Shown: positions 1-9,564 of the stretch, one piece after another
Layout: the number at the start of each line of letters is the position of its first letter
Position numbering within the stretch: the stretch's first letter is position 1
Source of the DNA: Salipiger aestuarii
Lineage (GTDB): Bacteria; Pseudomonadota; Alphaproteobacteria; Rhodobacterales; Rhodobacteraceae
Length of the DNA: 64,000 nucleotides
Assembly: GCF_003259905.1 (NCBI RefSeq)
Contig: NZ_QLMG01000002.1
Span: forward strand, 62,001 to 126,000
Reading direction: 5' to 3'
Program-made: the position numbers and the translations under genes
Notes under the pieces: model-generated
Database searches by the model: none
What the model was told of the DNA's origin: nothing
The model's input: the letters and a program-made list of their open reading frames with translations, nothing else

Positions 1-273
1 GCGCTGGACATGGGGGGCAATGCCGTGTCCATGGCGCTGCGTTCGGGTGAAATCTGGGTGTTTCGCGCGGAATCCGGGGCCAAACTGACGCTGGAGCCGT
101 CGGTTTACCTTGAAAAGGGCCGCATTCGGCCCCGCGCCGCCAAACAGGTCGTTTTATCCGGCCGCGCGATGGAGTATGCGACCCGCATCCGCTGGACCCT
201 GGCCAAGGCACGGGACACCGCAATCGCGGTCCGTGACCTGGTCGAGGATGTGGCGGAAGACGAGCCGTCATGA
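1..273 (+). CDS. Heparinase II/III-like protein, C-terminal fragment (cut by window edge)
   Basis: Open from the first base to a TGA at 271-273, so only the last 90 residues are present. The visible part ([20 protein letters not shown] and flanks) resembles the C-terminal beta-domain of heparinase II/III-like proteins that precede purH in Rhodobacteraceae; this is from memory of the family and not a search. The catalytic part is outside the window. It ends 22 bp before purH on the same strand, so co-transcription is plausible. Confidence 0.6.
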   Translation, partial: ALDMGGNAVSMALRSGEIWVFRAESGAKLTLEPSVYLEKGRIRPRAAKQVVLSGRAMEYATRIRWTLAKARDTAIAVRDLVEDVAEDEPS

Positions 274-295
274 ACCATCTGGGAACCCGATCCGT

Positions 296-1885
296 ATGCC
301 CGACCTGCACAAAGTCACCCGCGCGCTGATTTCCGTATCCGACAAGAAGGGGCTCATCGAGCTGGGCCAGGCGCTGGCCTCGCGCGGGATCGAGATCCTG
401 TCCACCGGCGGATCCGCCGCCGCCCTGCGCGCCGAAGGCGTGCCCGTGCGCGACGTGTCCGACGTGACCGGGTTTCCCGAAATGATGGACGGCCGGGTCA
501 AGACCCTGCACCCGCGCATTCACGGCGGGCTGCTGGCGTTGCGCGACAACGACGCGCATGTCGCGGCGATGCAGGGCCACGACATTCCGGAAATCGACCT
601 GCTGGTGGTGAACCTTTACCCATTCGAGGAAACCGTCGCCGGGGGCGCCGATTACGACACCTGCATCGAAAACATCGACATCGGCGGCCCGGCGATGATC
701 CGTGCGGCGGCCAAGAACCACGCTTTTGTGACCGTCGTGGTCGATGTGGCGGATTACGAACCGCTGCTGGCCGAGCTGGATGCAAATGACGGCGCGACCA
801 GCTATGCCTTTCGCCAGACGCTGGCGCAGGTTGCCTATGCGCGCACCGGCGCCTACGACGCCGCCGTGTCCACATGGATGGCCGGCGCGCTGAACGATGT
901 CGCCCCGCGCCGCCGCGCCTTTGCCGGAACCCTCGCGCAGACGTTGCGCTATGGCGAGAATCCGCATCAGTCGGCCAGCTTCTACCGCGATGGCAGCGAC
1001 CGCCCCGGCGTCGCCAGCGCCGTGCAGCATCAGGGCAAGGAACTGAGCTACAACAACATCAACGACACCGACGCGGCGTTCGAGCTGGTATCGGAGTTTC
1101 TGCCCGGCGATGGTCCGGCGGTGGCGATCATCAAGCACGCCAACCCCAGCGGCGTGGCGCGCGGCGCGACGCTTTTGGAGGCCTACAAAAAGGCCTATGA
1201 CTGCGACCGGACATCTGCGTTTGGCGGTATCGTGGCGCTGAACGGCAAGCTGGATGCCGAAACCGCCGAGGCGATCACCGAGATCTTTACCGAGGTGGTG
1301 ATTGCCCCCGGCGCCGATGACGCCGCCAGGGAAATCTTTGCCAGGAAAAAGAACCTGCGCCTGCTGACCACCAATGGCGTGGCAAACCCCGCGACGCCGG
1401 GGATCACCTATCGCCAGGTCGCGGGCGGTTTTCTTGTGCAGGACAAGGATACCGGCATGATCGGTCTTGACGATCTGCGGGTGGTGACCAGGCGCGAACC
1501 GACGCAGGACGAGCTGCGCGACCTGCTGTTCGCCTGGAAGGTGGCCAAGCACGTCAAGTCCAACGCCATCGTCTACGTCAAGGATGGCGCCACCGTCGGC
1601 GTCGGCGCGGGGCAGATGAGCCGCCTTGATTCGGCGCTGATCGCCGCGAAAAAGGCCGAGCGCATGGCCGAGGCGATGGGCCTGCCCGCGCCGCTGACCA
1701 AAGGCTCTGCCGTGGCATCGGATGCGTTCTTCCCCTTTGCCGACGGTCTGCTGGAGGCGGCGGCGGCGGGAGCGAGCACGGTGATTCAGCCAGGCGGGTC
1801 GATGCGCGACGACGAGGTCATCGCCGCCGCCGACGAGGCCGGGCTTGCGATGGTGTTCACGAGCATGCGCCACTTCCGCCATTGA
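296..1885 (+). CDS. purH: Bifunctional AICAR transformylase / IMP cyclohydrolase
   Basis: PurH catalyses the last two steps of de novo IMP synthesis in the cytosol: formylation of AICAR with 10-formyl-THF, then ring closure. The 529-residue product begins [19 protein letters not shown], the MGS-like cyclohydrolase domain occupying roughly the first 200 residues, followed by the transformylase domain. Family landmarks visible include [40 protein letters not shown] and [10 protein letters not shown] near the C-terminus. Length is normal for the family. The ATG at 296 is preferred to upstream in-frame codons because it gives the canonical N-terminus. It lies 22 bp after the heparinase-like gene. 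Confidence 0.97.
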   Translation: MPDLHKVTRALISVSDKKGLIELGQALASRGIEILSTGGSAAALRAEGVPVRDVSDVTGFPEMMDGRVKTLHPRIHGGLLALRDNDAHVAAMQGHDIPEIDLLVVNLYPFEETVAGGADYDTCIENIDIGGPAMIRAAAKNHAFVTVVVDVADYEPLLAELDANDGATSYAFRQTLAQVAYARTGAYDAAVSTWMAGALNDVAPRRRAFAGTLAQTLRYGENPHQSASFYRDGSDRPGVASAVQHQGKELSYNNINDTDAAFELVSEFLPGDGPAVAIIKHANPSGVARGATLLEAYKKAYDCDRTSAFGGIVALNGKLDAETAEAITEIFTEVVIAPGADDAAREIFARKKNLRLLTTNGVANPATPGITYRQVAGGFLVQDKDTGMIGLDDLRVVTRREPTQDELRDLLFAWKVAKHVKSNAIVYVKDGATVGVGAGQMSRLDSALIAAKKAERMAEAMGLPAPLTKGSAVASDAFFPFADGLLEAAAAGASTVIQPGGSMRDDEVIAAADEAGLAMVFTSMRHFRH

Positions 1886-2299
1886 CCGTATACCGGTGCT
1901 TTCGATGGGGCGCGTGGTGAAAGGATTGCAGGAGGATGAGTCCGACAAACGGCGCGCGCCGTGCCCGCCGGGCCGTGCCTGGCTCATGGCCTCTGGGCGG
2001 GGACGATGCGGTCTGTGCCGCCGGGCCGGCGGGGGGGGGGGGCGCCAGCGCGTGCGCAACACGCGGCACAGGGAAGGCGATCAGCCTGCTATCCCCGGAG
2101 CCCTGAACCGTTGCCGGGTGTCCCTCTTGCAGTCAGGGTGCGAAACCACGCGGGAAGATGGCGGAACCGCGATTTCGCACCCGTCGCGCCGCTGCGAGAG
2201 ATCCCCAGGTCGTCGGCCCGTGTCCCTCCTCCTGCCTGCGCCGTTGGCGTGACTGGTGTCCGGACCGGGGGCGGTCCGGGGGCGGTTTGCAGGCAGGCA
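1886..2299. other. 414-bp intergenic region with G12 tract and GC hairpin
   Basis: This lies between the convergent ends of purH and the M16 gene. No open frame here looks like a protein: those present are Arg/Pro/Gly-rich composition shadows. It holds a run of 12 G at 2031-2042 and a perfect 7-bp hairpin (arms 2260-2266 and 2273-2279, CCGGACC/GGTCCGG) close to the M16 stop, without a T tract on either strand. The hairpin may protect or end the minus-strand transcript; this is inference. Confidence 0.4.
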
Positions 2300-3613
2300 T
2301 CAGCCCGGCGTTTCGTCCAGCCCTACGGGCTGGCCAACCACGACGAAACGCAGCGCATCTGGTTTCAGGATGCGCGCGGCGACCCGTTTGGCATCCGCCA
2401 GCGTCACCGCCTCGACCTGCGCGTTGCGGGTCTGAACATAGTCCGGGGTCAGCCCGTCCATCTGCATCCCGACAAGAATGCGGGCGATCGGCCCGTTGCC
2501 ATCGAAGCGCAGCGGGTAGGCGCCGGTCAGATAGGTCTTGGCCTGGTCCAGTTCGTCCTGCGTGACGCCGTTTTCTGCCATCCTGGCCCATTCGCCGCGG
2601 ATCACCGCAACCGCTTCGGCGATGCGGTCGTTGGCCGAGGCCACGCGCCCGACATACAGCTCGGCATGGTCCATCGGCATCAGATAGGAATAGACGCCAT
2701 AGGTCAGCCCGCGCTTTTCGCGCACCTCGTTCATCAGCCGCGCCTCGAACCCGCCGCCGCCAAGAATGGTGTTCAGCACATACGCCGCAAAGAAATCCGG
2801 GTCGTCGCGTTTGATGCCCTCATGCCCGAAGACGGCGACCGATTGCGGCGTGTCGAAGGGCACCACCGTCACGCCCGCGTCGGTGCCGACCTGCATGTCC
2901 GGGGGCAGCGGCGCGGTGCTGACGGGCAGATCGCCCAGCAGATCGTCGATCAGCACCGACAGCTCGTCGGCCGAGATATCCCCGGCGGCGGCAATATAGA
3001 CCCGGTCGCGGGTCAGGGTGGCGGCGTGCGCGGCAATCAGATCGTCGCGGGTCAGCGCGGCCACGCTGTCTTCGGTGCCCTCTTTCGGGCGTGCATAGGG
3101 GTGATCGCCAAAGGCCACCTTGTCGAAGGCCGCGGCGGCGATGGTGTCGGGATCCTTGGCATCGTTGCGTAACCCGGCCAACACCTGCGCGCGGACGCGG
3201 TCGACGGCATCCTGATCGAAGCGCGGATCGTTCAGGCTGGCGCGCAGCAAGGCGGCCGCCGCGTCACGGTTTTCGGTCAGGAACTGGGCCGAGACCGACA
3301 CCGCGTCCTGCGTCGCGTCAAAGCGGTAGCTGGCCGCCAGCGATTCGCTGGCCCTGGTGAAGGCGGCGCTGTCCATATCGCCGGCGCCCTCGTCAAGCAG
3401 GGCGGACATCAGGTTCACCGCGCCTTCCTTGCCCGCAACATCCATCGAGGTGCCGCCGCGAAACCGGATTTCCAGCGATGTGAAGGGAATGCTGTCTTCC
3501 TGTGCGAGCCAGGCGTGAAACCCGCCGGGGGTGTCGACGGTCTGGATGCGCATCTCGGCCAGCGCGGGCGTGGCGGTCAGCAGCGCGAAAGCGGCGGCGA
3601 TAAGCGGCTTCAT
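2300..3613 (-). CDS. M16 (pitrilysin-fold) family protein lacking the zinc motif
   Basis: 437 residues with an N-terminal signal peptide (MKPLIAAAFALLTATPALA), so periplasmic. The fold-level signature is M16: an N-terminal insulinase-like half and a C-terminal half with RGLTYGVYS. The position where the HxxEH zinc motif should stand reads AVNLMSALLDEGAG, so the active site is missing. In such pairs the inactive member partners the catalytic M16 encoded next to it, as in mitochondrial-processing-peptidase-like heterodimers (family knowledge). Its start overlaps the end of the catalytic gene by 4 bp (ATGA), which fits equimolar production. Confidence 0.88.
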   Translation of the reverse strand: MKPLIAAAFALLTATPALAEMRIQTVDTPGGFHAWLAQEDSIPFTSLEIRFRGGTSMDVAGKEGAVNLMSALLDEGAGDMDSAAFTRASESLAASYRFDATQDAVSVSAQFLTENRDAAAALLRASLNDPRFDQDAVDRVRAQVLAGLRNDAKDPDTIAAAAFDKVAFGDHPYARPKEGTEDSVAALTRDDLIAAHAATLTRDRVYIAAAGDISADELSVLIDDLLGDLPVSTAPLPPDMQVGTDAGVTVVPFDTPQSVAVFGHEGIKRDDPDFFAAYVLNTILGGGGFEARLMNEVREKRGLTYGVYSYLMPMDHAELYVGRVASANDRIAEAVAVIRGEWARMAENGVTQDELDQAKTYLTGAYPLRFDGNGPIARILVGMQMDGLTPDYVQTRNAQVEAVTLADAKRVAARILKPDALRFVVVGQPVGLDETPG

Positions 3614-5022
3614 TGGGTCACCTCCTTGGTGGTGCTGACCGGCAGGGGGGGCGCGGGGACAGCGCGCGCGGCGTCGGCCGGCATCAGGTAGCCGGTGACA
3701 GACGCGGCGCGGTTCAGCACGCCGCGCGCCGCCGCGACGATTTCCTGCGGTTCGATCTGCTGAAGCAGGCCGGGCCAGGCGGCGATATCGTCCAGCGTCA
3801 GCCCCGAGGTCAGCGCATCGCCATAGCGCCGCGCCATGCGGGACACATCGTCCCGGTCATAGATTTCCTCGGCGCGTAGCTGAAACTTGATGCGTTCCAG
3901 CTGGGCCTCGTCGACGCCATCGGTCAGGAACTGCGCCAGCACCTCGTCCAGCTTTGCCTCGGCTTCGGGCAGGGTCACACCCGGCGCGGGCACCACGACG
4001 AGGCCGAAATCGGTGTCGTCATGGGTGGTGCCGTTGTACCACGCGCTTGTGTAGACGGCGGTCTGGCTGTCGAACTGCATCGCGCGCTTCAGCACAGAGG
4101 TCTGGCCGCCCGACAGAACCTCGCTCAGCAGTGTCAGCGCGGCGGCGGTGCGCTGGTCGCCGGGGTCGCGTTCGGGCGCGAGATAGCGGCGCATCACATA
4201 GGGCTGGGCGACGCGGGGGTCGGTCATGGACAGCCGGCGTTCGGCCAGTTGCGGCGGTTCCTGCGGACGCATGCGCTGTGCATCAAGGCCGGGATTGGGC
4301 AGCAGGGGGCCGTAATGCTGTTCGGCGAGGCCGCGTACCTCGTCCGGGGTGACGTCGCCTGCGACGATGACGATGGCGTTGTTGGGCGCGTAATTGCGGC
4401 GATAGAAATCGTAGGCGGCGGCCAGATCGAGCGTTTCCATTTCCTGCCGCCAGCCGATGATGGGCACGCCGTAGCGGCTGTTCATGTAAAGCGCCGCGCC
4501 AAGCTGTTCGCGCATCAGCGCCGAGGGGTCGTTTTCGACCCGCATGTTGCGTTCTTCGATGATGACATCGCGCTCGGTGGCGATGTCGCCCTCGTCAAGG
4601 CGCAGGTTCACCATCCGGTCCGCTTCCATCTGCATCATCAGCCCCAGCCTGTCGGCGGCGACGTTCTGATAATAGGCGGTCTGGTCCCAGGATGTGAAGG
4701 CGTTGTCGATACCGCCGTTTTCCGCGACCACCTTGCTGAATTCGCCGGGCGCCAGCGTGTCGGTGCCCTTGAACAGCAGATGCTCCAGGAAATGCGCCAC
4801 CCCCGAGGTTCCGGCCGTCTCGTCCGCGGCTCCGGCGCGATACCAGACCATGTGGGACACGACGGGCGCGCGGTGGTCTTCGATGACCACGACCTCAAGT
4901 CCGTTGTCCAGGGTGAAGCTGGTGACCTGATCCTGCGCGGAGGCCGCTGGCGCGGTCTCCTGCGCGAAAACGGGCAGGGCGGTGAGCAGGGCTGCGGTGC
5001 AGGCCGCGGCGAGTCTCAACAT
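3610..5022 (-). CDS. M16 family zinc metallopeptidase, catalytic subunit
   Basis: 470 residues with a signal peptide ending near VFAQ (residue 21), so exported. The inverted zinc-binding motif HFLEH is at residues 77-81, followed by the expected downstream glutamates in the DVIIEERNMR segment. Family knowledge: these enzymes cut small peptides inside a clamshell formed by two M16 halves. ATG 5022 is chosen over a TTG at 5028 because it starts directly at a normal signal sequence. It is third in the minus-strand run lspA, DUF3035 lipoprotein, M16, M16 and is translationally coupled to the inactive partner downstream. Confidence 0.93.
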   Translation of the reverse strand: MLRLAAACTAALLTALPVFAQETAPAASAQDQVTSFTLDNGLEVVVIEDHRAPVVSHMVWYRAGAADETAGTSGVAHFLEHLLFKGTDTLAPGEFSKVVAENGGIDNAFTSWDQTAYYQNVAADRLGLMMQMEADRMVNLRLDEGDIATERDVIIEERNMRVENDPSALMREQLGAALYMNSRYGVPIIGWRQEMETLDLAAAYDFYRRNYAPNNAIVIVAGDVTPDEVRGLAEQHYGPLLPNPGLDAQRMRPQEPPQLAERRLSMTDPRVAQPYVMRRYLAPERDPGDQRTAAALTLLSEVLSGGQTSVLKRAMQFDSQTAVYTSAWYNGTTHDDTDFGLVVVPAPGVTLPEAEAKLDEVLAQFLTDGVDEAQLERIKFQLRAEEIYDRDDVSRMARRYGDALTSGLTLDDIAAWPGLLQQIEPQEIVAAARGVLNRAASVTGYLMPADAARAVPAPPLPVSTTKEVTQ

Positions 5023-5116
5023 CGGCAATACGCTCCGGTGGGGGATGGTGTGCCGGTCAAGCTACGCGCGAAAGAGAGGTATTCCAAGCGGTGGTGGCGG
5101 GATCGTGAAGCGCCGG

Positions 5117-5671
5117 TCAGTCCTCGTAGCCCTGTGGAGGCGCCGAAGGCGTGCGCGCCCCGGCCCGCCGGAACGCATCAAGCACCGCGTAGGTGTCCAG
5201 CCACTGGCTGCGATAGGCGTCGTAATATTCATCCTGCGGGACGATCTTGTAGCTGAACAGCGACTTGCGCTTGCGATAGGCCAGATCTTCGGCGGCAAGC
5301 CGGGTGCGGATCTGCGGGTCGCGCCCGAACCGCGATGCGGTGCCGATCAGCGCCCCATCGCCCGCCGGTGCGCCGGTTTCGGCCAGCCGCGCGGGGTTGC
5401 CACCCAGCGCTGCGACCGCATCCGCCTTGGGGGTCGGGTCGGTCCGGTTGGCCGCGCCGGGAACGGGAGCGGGCAGTTCGGCGAAATTCGGCGGCGTTTG
5501 CAGCGGCTTGGTAGGGAGAATGGCAAATTCCTCGGGCTGGCCGCTGTTGGTCTTGAGACGATGCAGGCGGATGTCCCGTTCGCCCGGCGAACAGGCGGCA
5601 AGGCCGGTGACCCCCAACATCAATGCGACCTGCGCCAACTTCATTGCCATACTCCGGACCTTGTCTTTCAT
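5117..5671 (-). CDS. DUF3035 lipoprotein (BamF-like)
   Basis: 184 residues. The N-terminus has a hydrophobic signal ending in a lipobox (LAAC, followed by SPGE), so it should be a lipoprotein processed by signal peptidase II, whose gene lies 27 bp upstream. The mature part is Pro/Ala-rich followed by a conserved C-terminal block (FGRDPQIRTRLAAEDLAYR, YYDAYRSQWLDTY) matching the alphaproteobacterial DUF3035 family, which has been linked to the outer-membrane BAM complex as BamF. That functional link is recalled, not shown here. An alternative start is the ATG at 5650, which shortens the N-terminus by 7 residues. Confidence 0.8.
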   Translation of the reverse strand: MKDKVRSMAMKLAQVALMLGVTGLAACSPGERDIRLHRLKTNSGQPEEFAILPTKPLQTPPNFAELPAPVPGAANRTDPTPKADAVAALGGNPARLAETGAPAGDGALIGTASRFGRDPQIRTRLAAEDLAYRKRKSLFSYKIVPQDEYYDAYRSQWLDTYAVLDAFRRAGARTPSAPPQGYED

Positions 5672-5698
5672 TTGCTTTACCCTATCGCGCGCGGCCCG

Positions 5699-6223
5699 TC
5701 ACGGGGCCTTTTTGCGCGGGCCGTTGCCCTGCGATCTTCCGCCCGGAAGCAGCACCAGACCAAGCGCCCCGGCAAAGATCGCAATATCCGCGACGTTAAA
5801 GGCGAACGGGTTGTCGATTCCGCAACACGACATGTTGAGAAAATCCGCCACCGCCCCGTACAGCAGCCGGTCCACCACGTTGCCCAGCGCACCGCCGATC
5901 AGCAGGCCCCCCGACACCAGCCCCGGCCAGCCCGGCGGGTCGCGCCGCAACCAGACCACGACGAACAGGACGATCCCCAGCGCGACCGAGATCAGCACCC
6001 ATTTGGTCGCCTCGGACCCGCCGCCCAGCAAGCCGAAATTGATGCCGTAATTCCAGGCCATGCGGAAATTCAGCAACGGCGGCAGAATGTCGATGGCATG
6101 GCGCACATCCAGCGACATCACATGCACGACGATCCATTTGCTCAACTGGTCGATGATGAAGGTGAACAGCGCCACCCAGGTCACGATCCGCACGTTCTGT
6201 CTCCACCGCCTGGCTTTCGCCAC
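5699..6223 (-). CDS. lspA: Lipoprotein signal peptidase (signal peptidase II)
   Basis: 174 residues. LspA is the inner-membrane aspartyl peptidase that cleaves prolipoproteins after lipidation. Four hydrophobic segments are visible. The family boxes are present: DQLSK near residue 25, the NYGINFGLL loop, GNVVDRL with the first catalytic Asp, and FNVADIAIF with the second. The start is a GTG preceded by a strong GGGAGGG ribosome site 6 nt upstream. It is the first gene of a run with the DUF3035 lipoprotein and two M16 genes, so a lipoprotein-processing enzyme is co-expressed with one likely substrate. Confidence 0.95.
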   Translation of the reverse strand: MAKARRWRQNVRIVTWVALFTFIIDQLSKWIVVHVMSLDVRHAIDILPPLLNFRMAWNYGINFGLLGGGSEATKWVLISVALGIVLFVVVWLRRDPPGWPGLVSGGLLIGGALGNVVDRLLYGAVADFLNMSCCGIDNPFAFNVADIAIFAGALGLVLLPGGRSQGNGPRKKAP

Positions 6224-6453
6224 GCTCTACCCTCCCGGCGCGCCAATGAAAAGGTCCGGCACAAGGGTGACCGCGTGGCGCGCCGGCCACAAGGGCAAAT
6301 CGCTTTTGCAGTCCCGGCATGTCCGGTCGCAATCTTTCCACGATCCTGCTTTGTCAGGCCGCCATGCACCCATTTCCGCCCCAAGCGGGGGCCGCCGGGT
6401 CATCGCGCCTCTTGCTGTGCGTCGCAGCCCGGCGGAGCGACGACGCGAAAACG

Positions 6454-6485
6454 AAAAAGAGAGGCCACCGCCAGGCGCCTCTCTT
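6454..6485 (-). terminator. Rho-independent terminator of dapA
   Basis: Perfect 9-bp stem (AAGAGAGGC at 6457-6465 with GCCTCTCTT at 6477-6485, 11-nt loop). Read on the minus strand it is followed by a T run (6458-6454). It begins 53 bp beyond the dapA stop, so dapA ends here and the lspA operon should have its own promoter in 6224-6450. No gene is seen in the rest of 6224-6538. Confidence 0.85.
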
Positions 6486-6538
6486 AAGTCTCTTCGGGCC
6501 AGATCGGGGGGGGCGAACGCCGCCGCCCGCGATGCCCT

Positions 6539-7426
6539 CTAGTCGAGCAGCCCCGCGTGGCGCAGCGCCCCGTCCAGCCGGGCGGCCACGGGTTCGCTCA
6601 CCGGCAGCAGCGGCAGACGTACGTCGTTTTCGCACAGCCCAAGCTTCGACATGGCGTATTTCGCTCCCGACACTCCGGGTTCGGCAAAAATCGCCTGATG
6701 CAGGGGCATCAGCTTGTCCTGAATCTCCAGCGCCCTGGCGTAATCGCCCGCCAGCGTCGCTTCTTGCAGTTGCGCGCTCAGCGCGGGGGCGACGTTGGCT
6801 GTCACCGAAATGCAGCCGATGCCACCCTGCGCGTTGAACCCGTGCGCGGTTGCGTCCTCGCCCGAGATTTGCAGGAAATCAGGCCCGCAGGTCATACGCT
6901 GGGCGCAAACCCGCGCAAGATCGCCGGTCGCGTCCTTGACCCCGACGATGCGCGGCAGTTTGGCCAGTTCACCCATGGTGGCGGGCGACATGTCCACGGC
7001 GGACCGACCGGGGATGTTATAGATCACGATCGGGATTTCGGCGCAGTCGTGCAGCGCGGTGAAATGCGCGATCATGCCCGCCTGCGTCGGCTTGTTGTAA
7101 TAGGGCGTGACCACAAGTGCCGCGTCCGCGCCGATGCGCTTGGCGAATTGCACGAAGCGGATCGCCTCGTCGGTGTTGTTCGACCCCGCACCCGCGATGA
7201 CGGGAATGCGGCCCGCGACGGCATCCACGACGCATTGAATCACCGCTTCGTGTTCGGAATGCGTCAGCGTCGGGCTTTCGCCCGTGGTGCCGACGGGCAC
7301 AAGCCCGTGACTGCCCTGATCCACATGCCATTCGACAAGACGTTTGAGCGTGTCGAAATCCACTGCACCGTCCCTGAACGGCGTAATGAGGGCAGGCATC
7401 GACCCTTTCAACATGACACGCTCCAT
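6539..7426 (-). CDS. dapA: 4-hydroxy-tetrahydrodipicolinate synthase
   Basis: 295 residues, the usual length. DapA condenses pyruvate with aspartate semialdehyde, the first committed step of lysine and meso-diaminopimelate synthesis. The TIM-barrel landmarks are GTTGESPTL (pyruvate/ASA binding), [10 protein letters not shown] with the catalytic tyrosine, and GVKDATGDL with the Schiff-base lysine. ATG 7426 has a GAGGAG ribosome site about 9 nt upstream; an alternative ATG at 7414 would lose 4 residues. The gene is divergent from the lytic transglycosylase and ends in its own terminator. Supplying DAP next to a murein enzyme is a loose thematic match. Confidence 0.95.
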   Translation of the reverse strand: MERVMLKGSMPALITPFRDGAVDFDTLKRLVEWHVDQGSHGLVPVGTTGESPTLTHSEHEAVIQCVVDAVAGRIPVIAGAGSNNTDEAIRFVQFAKRIGADAALVVTPYYNKPTQAGMIAHFTALHDCAEIPIVIYNIPGRSAVDMSPATMGELAKLPRIVGVKDATGDLARVCAQRMTCGPDFLQISGEDATAHGFNAQGGIGCISVTANVAPALSAQLQEATLAGDYARALEIQDKLMPLHQAIFAEPGVSGAKYAMSKLGLCENDVRLPLLPVSEPVAARLDGALRHAGLLD

Positions 7427-7476
7427 TTTCTGTTATCTCCTCGTGCGCAACGGCGATCCTCTGCCAGAGTTGTGAG

Positions 7477-7505
7477 TTGGACGGGCAAGGAAGGCACGCT
7501 AGTGT
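7477..7505 (+). promoter_or_regulatory. Candidate sigma-70-type promoter for the lytic transglycosylase
   Basis: TTGGAC (7477-7482), a 17-bp spacer and TAGTGT (7500-7505), placed 43 bp before the transglycosylase start in the divergent dapA intergenic region. The match is moderate and seen by eye only. Confidence 0.4.
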
Positions 7506-7548
7506 TCGCCGCGCGTCTATTCCTTTTCAGAACGGAAATTGCAAGCTT

Positions 7549-9498
7549 ATGTCGCGCCTCTGGGTCCTGATCCTTTTTCTTCTCGTGTCGCTTCCGGCGA
7601 CGGCACAGGAAACCCGCCCTCTGGCCAAGGCGATGGGGGATATGCGGTCGGGCAACTGGGCGGCGGCGCTGATCGATTCGCGCGGCGACGGTCAGGCCGC
7701 GCTGGACGTGATCCTGTGGCACTACCTGCGCGCCAGCCGGGGCGATGCCACCCAGATCATGGATTTCCTGGCCCGCAACCCCGATTGGCCGGGTATGGAT
7801 TATCTGCGCGAGAAATCCGAAATCGCGATTTCGGAATCCGGCGATAATGACATCATCCGCGCGTTCTTCGATGGGTACCGCCCGCAAACCGGCGCCGGTG
7901 CGCTGGCGCTTGCCCGCAGCCATATGGCCCAGGGGCAGCGCGGCGCCGCCGAGGCCGAGGTGGTACTGGCCTGGCGCACCCTTGCGCTTTCGCCGGACGA
8001 GCGCAGCGCCTTTCTGGCCGACTGGGGAGATTTGCTGAAGGATCACCACCATGCGCGCCTGGATATGGCGCTGTGGAAGGGCTGGAGTTCCAACGCGCGC
8101 GCCATCATGTCTCTGGTGTCGGAAGACATGCGGGCGCTGGCTGAGGCGCGCCTGGGGCTGCGCGACATGGTGCCCGGTGTGGACGGGCTGATCGCCAAGG
8201 TGCCGGACTCGCTTCTGGATGACGCGGGGCTTGCCTATGAACGGTTCCTGTGGCGTGTGAAGAAGCGGCGCACTGACGATGCCATAGCCCTGCTTCTGGA
8301 GCGGTCGCAAACCGCCGAGACGCTGGGCGAGCCCTGGGCCTGGGCGGGCAACCGCGACGACCTGGCCCATGCGCTGATGCTGGATGGCAGGGACCGCGAA
8401 GCCTACCAGGTGGCGTCGACCCACCACCTGGTGGACGGGTCCGATTTCGCGGCGCTGGAATGGCTGTCGGGCTACATCGCGCTGCGCCGCCTCGATGATC
8501 CGAAAACGGCGCTGTCGCATTTCCGCGGCCATGGCGAGGCGGTGGAATCGCCGATCTCGCGCGGCAGGGCCGGGTATTGGCGCGGTCGGGCGCTGGAAGC
8601 GCTGGGCGACGCCGAGGGCGCGCAGACCGCCTATGCGGAAGGCGGGCGCTGGCAGACCTCGTTCTATGGGCTTTTGTCGGCGGAAAAGGCGGGGTTGCCA
8701 ACTGATCCCGCCTTGTCGGGCGCCGAGGATTTTCCGCCCTGGCAAGAGGCGGCGTTCACCCAAAGCAGCGTCTACAAGGCTGCGATTCTGCTGCTGGCCT
8801 CGGGCGAGAAAGCCCTGGGCGAGCGATTCCTGACCCATCTCGCCGAGAGTTTGGATCGCCAGCAGATCGGACAGATGGGCCGCATGCTCGAAGAAATGCA
8901 GTTGCCGCATGTGCAGGTGATGCTGGGCAAGCGCGCCGCGCGCTATGGCATTGAATTGCCGGGGCCGTATTACGCGCTGCATCCCGACATCGTCGCGACC
9001 GAATTTCCGGTACCAAAGGAGCTGGTCCTGTCGATCGCGCGGCGCGAATCCGAATTCGATCCGGTGGTGGTCAGCCACGCTGGTGCGCGTGGTCTGATGC
9101 AGTTGATGCCGGGCACCGCCAAGGACGTTTCAGGCTGGCTGGGGATCAGCTACTCGGTCGATCGACTCACGTCCGACCCGGCCTACAACGCCACGCTTGG
9201 GTCGACCTATCTTGCCGACCTGGCGAAACGCTTCGACGGCAATATCGTGATGATGGCCGCGGGATATAACGCCGGGCCAGGGCGGCCGACCCGCTGGATG
9301 GCCGATTATGGTGACCCGCGAAAGGGCGAGATCGACGTGGTGGACTGGATCGAGATGATTCCGTTTAACGAGACGCGCAACTATGTGATGCGCGTGTCCG
9401 AAAGCCTGCCTGTCTACCGCGCGCGGTTGGGGCGGGACCCGCTGCCGGTGTCGTTCAGCGAAGAACTTGTCGGTGGCACCTTGCGCGTCAGCGACTGA
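7549..9498 (+). CDS. Soluble lytic murein transglycosylase (Slt70-type)
   Basis: 649 residues. It cleaves peptidoglycan glycan strands, forming 1,6-anhydro-MurNAc ends, in the periplasm. A signal peptide (MSRLWVLILFLLVSLPATAQ) is followed by a long alpha-helical superhelical region and a C-terminal SLT domain. The catalytic glutamate is E500 in RRESEFDP, followed by GARGLMQLMPGTA and AAGYNAGPGR, all classic family-1 motifs. ATG 7549 is chosen because it starts at the signal peptide; longer in-frame extensions upstream are non-conserved in character. It is convergent with the LOG-family gene, with two palindromes between them. Confidence 0.94.
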   Translation: MSRLWVLILFLLVSLPATAQETRPLAKAMGDMRSGNWAAALIDSRGDGQAALDVILWHYLRASRGDATQIMDFLARNPDWPGMDYLREKSEIAISESGDNDIIRAFFDGYRPQTGAGALALARSHMAQGQRGAAEAEVVLAWRTLALSPDERSAFLADWGDLLKDHHHARLDMALWKGWSSNARAIMSLVSEDMRALAEARLGLRDMVPGVDGLIAKVPDSLLDDAGLAYERFLWRVKKRRTDDAIALLLERSQTAETLGEPWAWAGNRDDLAHALMLDGRDREAYQVASTHHLVDGSDFAALEWLSGYIALRRLDDPKTALSHFRGHGEAVESPISRGRAGYWRGRALEALGDAEGAQTAYAEGGRWQTSFYGLLSAEKAGLPTDPALSGAEDFPPWQEAAFTQSSVYKAAILLLASGEKALGERFLTHLAESLDRQQIGQMGRMLEEMQLPHVQVMLGKRAARYGIELPGPYYALHPDIVATEFPVPKELVLSIARRESEFDPVVVSHAGARGLMQLMPGTAKDVSGWLGISYSVDRLTSDPAYNATLGSTYLADLAKRFDGNIVMMAAGYNAGPGRPTRWMADYGDPRKGEIDVVDWIEMIPFNETRNYVMRVSESLPVYRARLGRDPLPVSFSEELVGGTLRVSD

Positions 9499-9513
9499 CG
9501 GGCGGTACATCCG

Positions 9514-9545
9514 GCCCAAGATTTTTCGTACGAAAAATCTTGGGC
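9514..9545. repeat. 32-bp perfect palindrome, CGTACG core
   Basis: Every base from 9514 to 9545 pairs with its mirror position, with centre ATTTTTCGTACGAAAAAT. It sits 16 bp after the transglycosylase stop. The T run is on the 5-prime arm and the A run on the 3-prime arm on both strands, so it is not a classical terminator with a trailing U tract. Confidence 0.9.
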
Positions 9546-9564
9546 AACGTCGCGCGGGATCAGC

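Noticed and set aside
6319-6837. A plus-strand frame between lspA and dapA
   Set aside because: It runs through the dapA terminator and into dapA antisense; Arg/Ala/Pro composition only.
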